This document shows positions 48,301 through 60,300 of a stretch of DNA of 64,000 nucleotides, piece by piece. The notes under the pieces were generated by a model. The model did no database searches, was not told the DNA's origin, and saw only the letters and a program-made list of their open reading frames with translations. The stretch comes from Phoronis australis. Taxonomy: Eukaryota > Phoronida > Phoronidae. Both the position numbers and the translations under genes were made by a program. The stretch covers positions 125,910 through 189,909 of the forward strand of contig NMRA01000323.1 of the NCBI GenBank assembly GCA_002633005.1, given 5' to 3'. Numbering within the stretch: position 1 is the stretch's first letter; each line of letters opens with the position of its first letter.

Positions 48301-51300
48301 AAGACTAATTAAAACTTGTAGAAAGCTCAGTTTAATGGCTAATGCCATTTAAATTTTTATTTGAAATTGCACCCGTGTCACTTAATGTGTGCAGGAATAA
48401 CATTAAACATACATGATTAATTCATGTGACAGTTAATTAGTTTTGAATTCTGGAAACTGCGTAGTAGCATAGTGTAAGTAAGGTTACCGTAGTGATCATT
48501 TTGTTTCCACTTTGCCCAATTTGTCAAAAAATTCCTAACAGTGGAAGTAAGTTTTAAGACTTGGCCTTGTTGTATTTTATGTTATTGTAAGGTAGATGAG
48601 GTTTGTAATGCGTTTTAGTCAGTTTAGCAGGATTATTATGTTACTTACTGTGGAAGGTGTTTTCAACCTGTAAGTCGATTTACTTGCAGGCTGAGTTCCT
48701 TATCTATGTGATTGCTTGGTCAAATTAGTTAGAAACACAAGGTATAGCCACAATGTGAATATGCAGTAGGCTGAAAATTGCCAAATGCTTTTAAGAGTTA
48801 TGCATTGAAAATAATCGCCATAAATCACTTAACCGTGACCAGTAAGTTTCATGACGTGACGTGGAGTTGGGGTATGATGTATGATGCAGGTTAATTGAGC
48901 ACCTGAGGTATGTCATTAGCGCAAAGGTCACCTATTGGCAGAATTTTTTTGTTTTCGCATTTACGAGTTGTCAGTAAATACAACTGCCCTTTGTTTAGAA
49001 TAGATGATGTCCAAATAGTGTTGTCCTTTAGTTCCTGCTATACATTAGCATAGGAAGGAGCTTGCAAATATATCTTTAAAACAAACTGGCTGCAAGCTGC
49101 AGAATGCAAACATAGAGACTGACGAATTGATTTGGCATTAATTTTACTATGCGCCCACATATTTATATGTGGACGCATTATGCCGTCATCTCCGTCCGTC
49201 TGGCGTCCGCTGCTATATCTCCAAAACCGATTGACTTATGTTTCTGAAATGTTGCTCATGTGTTCCTTTCATGAGCGGGGCAGCATGAGCAAACCTTCGG
49301 ATCGATCCGACTACCGGTGTGCCCCCTTGTAGCAATTTTTGGATTTTTACGTTTACCTCTGTGTCTTCAAAGGTTCTCGACATATTTTTACAAAATTAAG
49401 TATATAGGCATCTATTAGTGAGACGACGGTATCCTCCCGCTTTCGGATGGATTTGACGTAGTTTGTACCACCTAGCGGTTGACGATTTTCCAATGACTTT
49501 GACTACTGTGGTGCCCCCTATTGGCAGTTTTGTTTTTTGTGCCTATCGTTATATCTCCTAAACCATTTGCAGGATCTTTACTAAATTGAAGAAGTGTATT
49601 TATATGATGTTGGCAACTGACGACGACGATTTTCGGATGGATCTGACTACTGGTGTGCCCCTTGGTGGCAATTTCAGTTTTACGTTTACATCTTTATCTT
49701 CAAATGTCCTCAATGGATTTTCATAAAATTTTGAATACAGGCATCTGTATCTCCTAAACCCACTGCAGGATATTTATTAAATTTAATTAGTATGTGTATT
49801 TATACGAAACTAACAACAGACAATGATGACTTTCAGGTGGATCCAAGGAACAGTGTGCCCCCTAGTGGCAATTTCATTTTATTCTGTTTTCCTCAGTTTC
49901 TTTCTCTGAAGTTCCACGACGGATTTCTATGAAATTTGGTGTATAGCTTTCTATTAAAGAAGCAATGACATGTTCCCGTTTTTGCACCATCTAGTGGCCT
50001 TTTTTATGACACAAATAACCCTAAAAGCACACCATTTGGGATGCATTCGTGGGCGCATTTCAACGCTCCGTGTTGTTCTTGTTACTTCTTTCATGCATCA
50101 TTGCTCAAGTCAATAGCTAAAGTGTTATGCGCTGGGTGCTACCTCAGCTATTGGTTATTGTACATTGGTTTGAATGGAAAAGTGAGAGCTTTCTCAGATT
50201 GGCTAAAATTTACGGAACTTGTTCGCTGCGTCATACTTTTTATTTGAGCAGTAACTAAGTTTGTTTTTTTTTTTTGGAAAAGGAATAAAATGGTTCAAAA
50301 TAACCTTTGTAGTACATGGGAAATGTTCCTCTATAAAAGTCAGTGGGATCAAGTTTAAATTATGATTTGGTGAATTGACATGTTTTCTTTAAATCCACTT
50401 AGATTCATGCCGTATGAAATCAATAACAGCAAGTCAGTGTGTGTGTGGCGGCTGCAGCAACAATCAGGGCACTGTAGAAATATTTCCACCTTTTTTATTG
50501 CAAAATAACACACATTCAAAGACATTTCCCTTGTGACAATTCATACACACATATTGTCACTCACACTGTTTTACCTAAAACACGATTTCATAAACTAAAC
50601 CAAAATACCTTTTTTTGAAATATCTTCAACTTAGTCTGTGTCTATTATCAGCAGATTGTTTGATGTTAGCATACTGAGGTGACAACAAAGGGGAGAGTTT
50701 GTGGGGTGCGCTTTTTGATTCCAGTACATTGTTTTATGGGGTTTATTTTCATAAAGAAACTGGTGCTCCACACTAAGCATAACGTCAACTTGCCAATTAC
50801 AACCTGACAAAATTCCCAGGTCACCAAAACGCCGGTAACTGAGATTGCCAAGATAAGGATTCGGGTTTGTTGGTCTAGACCCCTCAAATGAAGCACAGTT
50901 GGCAGCAGCTGAAAGCGAAATTGAAGAGAAACGTAAAAGTGAAAATCTGGTGAACTCGGCAAATTTCCACAAAGATTGGCGAAAGTCTGTCTTGCTGAAC
51001 GGGAAATTAGGAAAGTTTCACATGCTCAGTATCAATCAAGTTTCCACATTACTCCTGCATTATTCATTAACAGGCCTTTCTGATTTTTGGCGGACAGTTT
51101 AGACTTCTGTCTATTTTTTACTGGGTTATCTGTATTATTTTGATTGTGTGCTCGGATGTGTTCATTGCGTCTTGGATTTTTACCTGGTCGTCAAACAAAA
51201 TCTGAAGTTGCATTGGCGAACCCTGGCACCGAAAAATCCGTGTGTGGGGCTGTGTAATGTATTATGCTCACAAAAATAAATACAGACCTTTTGATCTTGT

Positions 51301-54300
51301 GGCAGTGTTTCTTTCAAAACTTCTAAGAAATAAATTCCTATTGAATGAGATTTTCTGCCAGGACCGTTTATCTTGACAACTCAGCTGGTGGAAAAGACCT
51401 CAATGACCTCGATATTCTGTGTAAAGTTCATCATTCTCGCAACAGTTTTTCAAAGATCTCAGATTGTCATGTGGAGCTAACAGACTACAAATACTTAGTG
51501 TTCAGTTTCTGTGCAAACTTTCCCCGTCTTTGTAAGATAACACGTGATTGTATTAATATGCAATGTTGCTTTAACTATGCCCTTTTGCAGGCACCACCTC
51601 ATCCGGTCAGAATGACGTGATGGGCTTCAACAACCGCGAAGCGTCATTGGCAGCCAGAGTACGCGAGGTAGAAGAACAGAATCAAATGTTACGGAAACAG
51701 TTGAGGTAAAGACAGTAGTCTCTTACGGAGGTTACGTTTTTTGAGAACCGGTTTTGATGCATATTAGTGAGTGGATAAAACTGGTTCTCAAAATTCGGAA
51801 GCCCTGCAAGCGATTGTTACCGAGGTAAAGGCTTAGACAAGATTTGCAGCTTATAGCCAACCACTGCTATCCTGTCCCCTCCCTCCCGCCAACTTAACAT
51901 GATGTTAGCAGCAGTTATGTAACCTGTTGCAGCTGTCCATGCAAGCCAAATGACAACCCTAATGGAGCCTTGCTTCTAGCAATGCCTGGTGTTAATGTGC
52001 CATATGTTTATAAATTGTCATGTGGACAATTTCTCTGTATGGTCCTGGGTAATTAGAACACCTGTTTTCCTAACATATTTATTAATAAGTAGCCTGAATT
52101 CTTTTCAATTTTGTTTAATAATCTCTGGAGCTGTCAGTATAACTCACAGCTGCTGCTGTAAAGTCTCACTAATATCAAACCAAACTAATAATCACCAAAA
52201 CTGCCCTTTATTCATTTCTCATTCCCTTCCAACAGTGTTGTGATTGGTCACATTTGTCCTTCACTTCTAACACTGCTGTGATTGGTCACATTTTTCAAAA
52301 CATCGCTAGTAGTTACGGGATAGAACTTGAACATGGTTAATCATTAATTTGGTGCAACGTGTGGAAAAAGGACAAAATAAAATTTCGCTTGTCGGCCACA
52401 TTGTGACGGAGATTATACTGTACACCGCGTTTTAATATGAATTGTTCTTACCTTGGTCGTTTAACACTTGAGTCATTACCAGATCCAGGGCTTGGAATTT
52501 TACTCTCTTCCTTGGTTTTGGTTTTCTCTTATTTGATTTCCAGTTCCCGCTTTTTCATCTCTGTTAATCATTTTTTTTACTTAATTCATGCGCAAACTAT
52601 TTCTCGCAGTTAAATTTTACAACACAAAAAAATATTTCTTTCATGTAAGCCTATTTATTTGTACAACATTATATCAGCTGGAAAATTTTGTTTTGTTGTG
52701 CCAGGTGTCATTCCAAGCTCTGTAGATCTTATAGTTTACAGTGTGTGTCAGTAAAACCCTGAGTTGGGGACACTATTATTGTAAAGATGTCAGTTGCAGG
52801 TTACATGATGTAACATCCTTAGCTGCATTTCCAAGTAGTTCTTTCCTTGAGCAAGCCGTAGCCCAAGTTGACTTTCGTTTGATAACCTTTTGCCACCCTA
52901 CTGTAATAGCTGAGTGGCTCATCAAGGGAGTGTTGAAATAGTCGCTTTATTGTACTGCAGGAAGTACTGAATCCAGCAGGCCGTTGGTTTTATTCAGTAT
53001 ATGCCCAAAGTAATCGGACAAGAACTTATAACAGAAGCAATGGATAGCGAGTTGTCATAACTACAAAATAGCATTTTCACCTTTGCTACCTTTACTAAAT
53101 CCCTGTCGCAGTTACTATGACAGCGGAATATTGTCACTAAATAATTCCATAAGGTTGGTAGAGTACAAATTTGACTATTTCTTATTTTCCCAACCAGCTA
53201 GTGTCCAATAGCTTCCGAAGATGGCTGCTAAGAGAAGCTGAAACTGTTAAGGTACTAACACTTTTCTGGTTGTGAAAATAAAGAAATAATCAAGAATGAA
53301 ATATTGTTTGCTGTAAGTCGTCGTGATGGGAGTTTGCGATAATTTTGTCAGGTAACTTTGGCTGTGCAGTTTAAGTACCAAGTTCGAGTCACATGACCCA
53401 TGCTGGTCATTTTCCCACGTATCAACTTAATCAGTGGTATGATTTTCTCACGGACGGGCGACTTTCTCTTTCAGTTTGTCTGAGAACAAACTGCTCAATA
53501 TGCAATACAACGTGGCCGCCGCAGTGGAGACGGCTGAAAATGGATCTCTAGTCCTCAGTCCTCCCAATACAACCAACATTAGATGTATCAATGCTGAGCC
53601 GGATGTTCCTAAATGTCAAGTATGTATTATTGACACCTACAGTTACTCACTACTCCATTCATCCCTTCAAATGGGATGTCTCATGTTCAAAGTGGTGATC
53701 AGATGACTGTCATGTGACTTAGAGGCGTTTTCTTAACAGTGAGTTTCAACAACAATGGACTAAAGCAGTTTTATATGGGAGCATAGCTAATAAGGTTAAT
53801 TACTGTTCATTGATTACCTTGGTAACCCATAGGCCACATTACGCTAACTTCGAATGTGGGCAGAGGAGGGCGCTTGGGTACTTAGTTGCTTTCGCACACT
53901 TGACAACCAAAATTACTGTATGTTTAGTTTATTTTGCTCACGTGAAAATGATAAGTGTAGAGGTACCTAAAAGATACTATTAACACTGGTCTAGTCCTCT
54001 ATTGCTCAGATGTGACTGTGTACCCAGTTTGTCTGCAGCGGGTACGCGAAATTGCCCGGAACCATGGTTCCAGTATAGAGCCATTGTGTCTGGATCGACG
54101 GATGTGGTACAGGTCATCTTGAATTTAGTTGGTGTCACTGAATGCAGTAAATAAAGAGTAGTTTTTATAGCTGCAATCTTTTGTTTTTTGTGAGCACTAA
54201 TTTTTTATCTTCAAATGAACAACCAGTCTATTACTTCTGATGTTTTATAACATACATCCTTTGGTTTTCCAGGTAATTCAAGTTGCCATCGTCTGCGCTG

Positions 54301-57300
54301 GTCATTCTGCCACGAGAGACGTCGTAACATTAATCAAGAGCATCCTATTCTATCGTAAGAACCCGCTCCATTTCCATTTCATCTCCGACATCGCTGCCCA
54401 GACCAGCTTACAGACATTATTTAAGACTTGGGACCTGTCTGGGGTCGAGGTCAGTTTCTACAGTGCCCAAGAGGTGGAGCCAGATGTATCGTGGATCCCC
54501 AATAAGCACTACTCTGGTGTCTATGGTCTCATGAAGCTAACGCTGCCAAAAATCATGCCTCCGGACATGGAGAAGGTGCGTTGCTATGGAAATTGCTGTA
54601 ACTAGTATGCAATTTTACAAAAAGTTTGACAATTTTCCACGAAACTGACAAATTGTAATGCTTCAGTGGAAAAAAACAAAAGGACAGTAGATGAAAAATA
54701 TCAAGTTCAACGATTTTTTTACTCCAAAATTTCACCTATTTAATAAGAAGAAAAACAGGAGTAATTTTTTTAAAAACTGTTGTTTGTATGGTTGTGTTTT
54801 ACTTTAGAATCATCACGAAGTTTTTCAGAACTTTATGTCATCATTTTGTTGAGATGCTTTGATGTGTCAAAAAACAACACATTGACAATTCAGACAGTAT
54901 TTGTGATACTTCTTTCAAAGCTTCCAATGCTAATAGTTAAAGTTGCACTTCGCCCAGTGAAGGTGTATAATAGATAGGAAATACAGCCACATCAAATCGT
55001 GTCACCTCGCGGTGATAGGATTCTCTGTTTCCGTCACCAACTAGAGCGTGGCTCAGGAAAATTCTTCGGAGCTTTTTGGAGCTGGCCAACCCTAAAAGTA
55101 CGTAAATGGTGCATGTACGCATTGCCTGTGACTTGATCTGGTTACGGAAATGGAATTTTATCGCGGTAAGGAATATACGTGATTGATGAGTAAATGGCCT
55201 AATTGGATTTTTATTTTTTAACCAGCTAAACGAGGCGAAATACAGCTTTGACTTTGAGTACTCAGTAACGCCCTCTCCTGAGTAAAGAGCTTGTAGGCAG
55301 AAACATGTTTGATAAAGCACCTTTATGCGGTCTTTTCCCAAAAAGTACCCTGGTGCTATGGTCAATTTTCAACGTGACCTAGACATCATGTACTAGGGAA
55401 TTTACCCATCGAGCTCAAGAGCAAAGCAGGTTGAAACCCACAGTCGACATGGATGGACAGCAACATTTACTAGTTGAATGCTTCTGTGTGATATGCAGCA
55501 GTGCTCTTTTGTTCCAAACAGTGAAACATTCTTGTTTTAGGTGTATTAGTTTTCATTTCGTTCCCCGTCTCTCCACAGGTGATAGTTCTGGATACAGATA
55601 TCATTTTTGCCTCAGACATTGCTAGTCTGTGGAAGATCTTCAACAGCTTCCAGACGCGACAGGCCATAGGACTTGTTGAGAATCAAAGCGACTGGTACTT
55701 GGGCAAACTGTGGAAAAACCACCGACCTTGGCCTGCCTTGGTGAGTTGGGCGGGCGGTTACTATGGAAGTATCTGTACCTTGTATGCTATGGTGTTTAAT
55801 TAACCGTTGTTTGAGAATATTTTTGAAGTTGCCGATTGTACAGTACAAGACACAAGTAATCAGACAAGATACTGTACCCCGTTTTGATAGCTAATTCTGC
55901 CAACCGCAAAAATGTCAGCTAACAAGTGGGGGGTGGGGCAAAATTCTTGTTACAGAATGGTTTAGCCGCTTTATTAGCTTTTCTGTCCATTCCCCTTCAT
56001 TCTCGGTCGTATAGAAAGGCAACTCTGACTATGAATTCAGCTTTTGCCAAGCCGTCATGACGGGAATTCCGGGTCATTTTTTCTTAACACTTTCGTCCTG
56101 TACTGTGTTTGTTTTGTTACCCTACTCGATACCTCCTTGAACTGTATGCATTTGAAACTCAGGGTCGTGGATTTAACACTGGCGTGATACTAGCTGACTT
56201 GCAGAAACTGCGCAGCCTCGATTGGATGCAACTATGGCGAGAAGTGGCAGAGAAGTACCTCATCACCATGTCGACCACCGCTCTGGCGGATCAGGTCCGA
56301 GTGCACCCGCGCATGACATTGTATCACCCAATGAAACATGCACTGTGTCCCAGTGAACTGTCGTCTGAGCTTGTGATCTATTAATTGGTTTCAATTCAAC
56401 CTGATCTGAGATTTCTTTTTGTAAGGCACACTCCTCCATTTGGGACAATGGAGATAAAGAGATATTTGCATGTCGATTTGTAAAAGTACTTTCAATTGGT
56501 CTTAATGTCTGAATTTTGTCACGATGAATATTGAATGAAAATCTAGTCTCATGCTTAAAGAACAGTTTACTGGGAAAACAGTGTGCAATAAAGGGGTTTA
56601 CTCTGTCTTTGTCTGACATATACTCTGTGTATGCAAATTTGAGTCGTGCATTCTATAGTCGACTTACTGAGACGTTAGGTGTCAGTTGCAACATTTTAAA
56701 AGCATGTATTACGGTAATGGTTCTACAGTTTGGGACAGTCTCTAAAATTTGGGACACCACAATTCAAGCTAAAATTGAATTTTGCTGACGATGAAAAGTG
56801 GGACATGGATGATTTAAATTTGTGCTTCCCCATAGTGAGTATCATTGCGGTGAATGAGCGGTTTGTTATAGACTGTCGAATTTGGCACAGCCAATATTGC
56901 CTATTTCTAGAATTTGGTGCAAGCTCCAACCCTGAGCAAAATAATTTATTTTCCACTGTCCCGAACTAGAAAATTTTTACCGTAGGTCTTGCATGAAACT
57001 AACGTCGATGAAATCACCACAAAAGAGATAGGAGTAAACCACACTATTGCTATGTTTGTGCACATGCTAATTAATTGACTACCGTGCAGGAATAGCCTTG
57101 TCACTAACCGCCTGTTATGTGTTTTTTTTTGCATGCAGGGTAGGGGTTATAACACCGGTGTGATCCTGGCGCACCTCAGCAAGCTGCGCCGTCTCAACTG
57201 GATGCAAATGTGGCGTGAGGTTGCCGAGCGGGAACTCATGACCATGTTGTCGACGTCGTTAGCAGATCAGGTGCAAGTTTTTACCAACGCTTCTTGAGGA

Positions 57301-60300
57301 TCGATTTTTTATGGATAGGTGGAAATGTCACGTGTAATGCATTACAGAACCCTTGTTTTCTGGATGGTGTGCAGTGAGCCGGGATATTGTGTTCTGGTCA
57401 TCGCCTGCTAGTGCATTAAATGGCCTCTGATTTCGCGCCAAAATAATTGCCAAAATTGTCATATTTTTCCAGTTTTCAATGGCTGATTACCTTGCCAAAT
57501 ATTGTTTTGTGACATCTTCACAGACGCGCAAATGAAGCTAGCGTATTGCTAAACATTTTTTTAATCATTATTTTTGTTGCGGAAAATCCCTACTAAAATA
57601 ATCAAAATTCACCCGTGCGCCATATTGTGTGCTATGTAGGTGAAAAATTCCTGTAACTTATGTTCAGACCTGTCTTGAGCCTTCGAACTATATTAAACAA
57701 AATGCGTGATCACCGACGCCCATGTCTTCCGTACTTATTTGCGAAGCAACTCAATAGTTAAAATGTCACATGGCATTCTAGCTGTGCCTTGGAGTAGTTT
57801 TGTTGAGTGTAGGCCCAAACTACGGAATGGGTGCAAATCTCATAAGTCTGTGCTCTGAGAAGCACATAGAGCGGTATTTGTCTATTCGGAAAAAGGTCTA
57901 GAACTTACGTTTTCTATCATAAGGAACTCCTCTTGGGTAAGAAATACAGGAAATTAGTTTATGGAAATTTAATTTATGGCCAACTCATAAAATAGTAATC
58001 CAGAATATTTCTAGCCGTCTTCATTTCTTCCATGTTCTGAAAAGACGTTTTAAAAATATTTTGTTAATTAAATGGAGACTGCGCACATTTTCACTGGCCC
58101 ATAAAGTTGCAACTTTGAACAAAGTTTGAAACAGTTTATCTCGCCAAAATGCAGCCTACGAGCTCAGTCTGGCACATAACATACGGTACATTAATTTGTG
58201 GAAACGGGTCTGTAAGTTCATCTTGTTTTAGAGTTTGATATTAAGTACTTCTTCCAATTAATTCAAAATCCCTACAAAACAGAAGACTCATTTAAATACT
58301 TAGTGCATATTTTGGTAATACTTCAAGTATGTACGGCACAATAGGGCTGACAAGATTAGTGAAAATTTCTTTGTCAAATTTCTCGACAAAAGTAAAGATT
58401 TTAAAAATTTCAATCTATTTTTGGCTTTGTTCTGTTTCAGTTGTGTACAGTTAGGACAATTTAGGTAATTATGTTTGTGCAAAAGAAGAACGTAACATCT
58501 TGATCGTTTATTCAGTCCCTTTGAAATGTTCTCTGGGGGAAAAAGTACTGTAACAGCTAAAATATATTTGGACCAGTCAAAATTTGCTTGGAATAGTTAA
58601 ACATTTGAAAGGTGAAAAAGTTAAACCTTTCTTTTTTATACATTTATTGGCAATGAGAAAACATTTACAACAACACAGAAAGACAAGAACACCACAGATA
58701 TGTACAAACAAACACACGCGTGCCCCACAACCAATCCTCTTGACTACTAAGAAAAACCATTTCAAAGTTACACCATTTTTTTTACAAATTCTGAATTAAA
58801 CTTTTCGCCGTTGTTCATCCCCAGCTCTCATCAAAAAGCAAATCTGTTCACCACGATATTAACTTTTATCAGAAAAACACTTTGTTAATGTCTCCAAGGT
58901 TTCATTTAACGTAAATTGTTTTGGTTAATCCATCATTAGCTACTATCACTTGGCTTGGGAATAATCTAACGTCCACAGAAGTTGATTAATGATGTTGTTT
59001 CCACACTAATTGGATTTATTTTTTGAACTTGTATAACTGTGGTTTGCTCAAGCGCTAATTCTTACGAGGGAATGGCTGGAGAATATCTGATTGTTCTGTT
59101 ATTGGATTAAAACTCCTGCATAATAATCTTTAATGCCAAACGTTGTGAGAAACATCTTTAATTTAAATTTGCAGGCTTTAACGGAAAACTGGAAGTAAAG
59201 TTCAGTCAGCATTAATTTTTAAATATGGCTGCCAGTTTGTTTTGTCATGTACATTTCTGCAGTTCATCATCTGTTGGTTCAGTGATGTAGTAAAGCTGCT
59301 ATAAACTCATATTCTGGTGTTAAAAACATCAACTTTCTTCTGAAGCAGCATCATTACGTTCTTGTCCTTCGTTTGAATTGAAACCGGTTACCTCGACTCA
59401 TCTGGAATTCCCTTGACGCCAGCGTTGCCTTGGCGACTGAAACTAACCCGCTGCGACAAATAATTTTATGGATTTGGTCTGAAGCTTTTACGACCTGCTA
59501 GTTCTCAAGCCTGGTTTACAAATTTTTGTTGTCGTAGCCTAAATCAAGGTTGGATTTTGACTGAAAGCACGTGTATTGAAATGGGATATCACGCATGTGA
59601 GTCTGCTCACTAACAGCTGTTAATTAGTATGTTCTTGAATGCCAGTACACTGCTTGGTTTTTGCATTTAAAAAATAATTTCAGGTGGTCTGATACACGTT
59701 GCACCAGACCTGCGCAGACCGCTCAAATGGGCACATTGCACTGATGACCTGGAACCATTTTTATGCTTTATTGAATTAAATATAGTTGAAACTAAGCTGA
59801 GGAAATAGACCTGACCTGGAGTAAATGAAGTGGACTTCAGGCAGTAGTTACCACGTAGTTAAATCAGCTGGTACTTCACGTGTTTGATATTGGGTCTAGA
59901 TTAAAGCGGTCAGCAGCCATTAAATTTTTATAGTTATTACCTTCAGATAAATGTTGAGTTTAGTTTGACAAAATCGATGGTAGTTGTTGTAAAGCCNACT
60001 TGGCTTGGGAATAATCTAACGTCCACAGAAGTTGATTAATGATGTTGTTTCCACACTAATTGGATTTATTTTTTGAACTTGTATAACTGTGGTTTGCTCA
60101 AGCACTAATTCTTACGAGGGAATGGCTGGAGAATATCTGATTGTTTTGTTATTGGATTAAAACTCCTGCATAATTATCTTTAATGCCGAACGTTGTGAGA
60201 AACATTCTTTAAATTAAAATTTGCAGGCTTTAACGGAAAACTGGAAGTAAAGTTCAGTCAGCATTAATTTTTAAATATGGCTGCCAGTTTGTTTTGTCAT

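Larger units (their letters stand above)
42382..51590 (+). other. LARGE: LARGE intron 1 (9.2 kb)
   Basis: Non-coding. Contains the CAGGGCTTGGAAT MITE (44831), the 240-bp dispersed repeat (45137), a further inverted-repeat element (46070) and an ATGCGYCCACATAT element (49149). The minus-strand frame at 43100-43516 has no family features. Confidence 0.75.

Noticed and set aside
56295-56384. Extension of LARGE exon 6a past its donor to a stop, a possible short secreted form
   Set aside because: The extension ([13 protein letters not shown]...) has no counterpart in LARGE and would end the protein inside the GT8 domain. Ordinary intron read-through.
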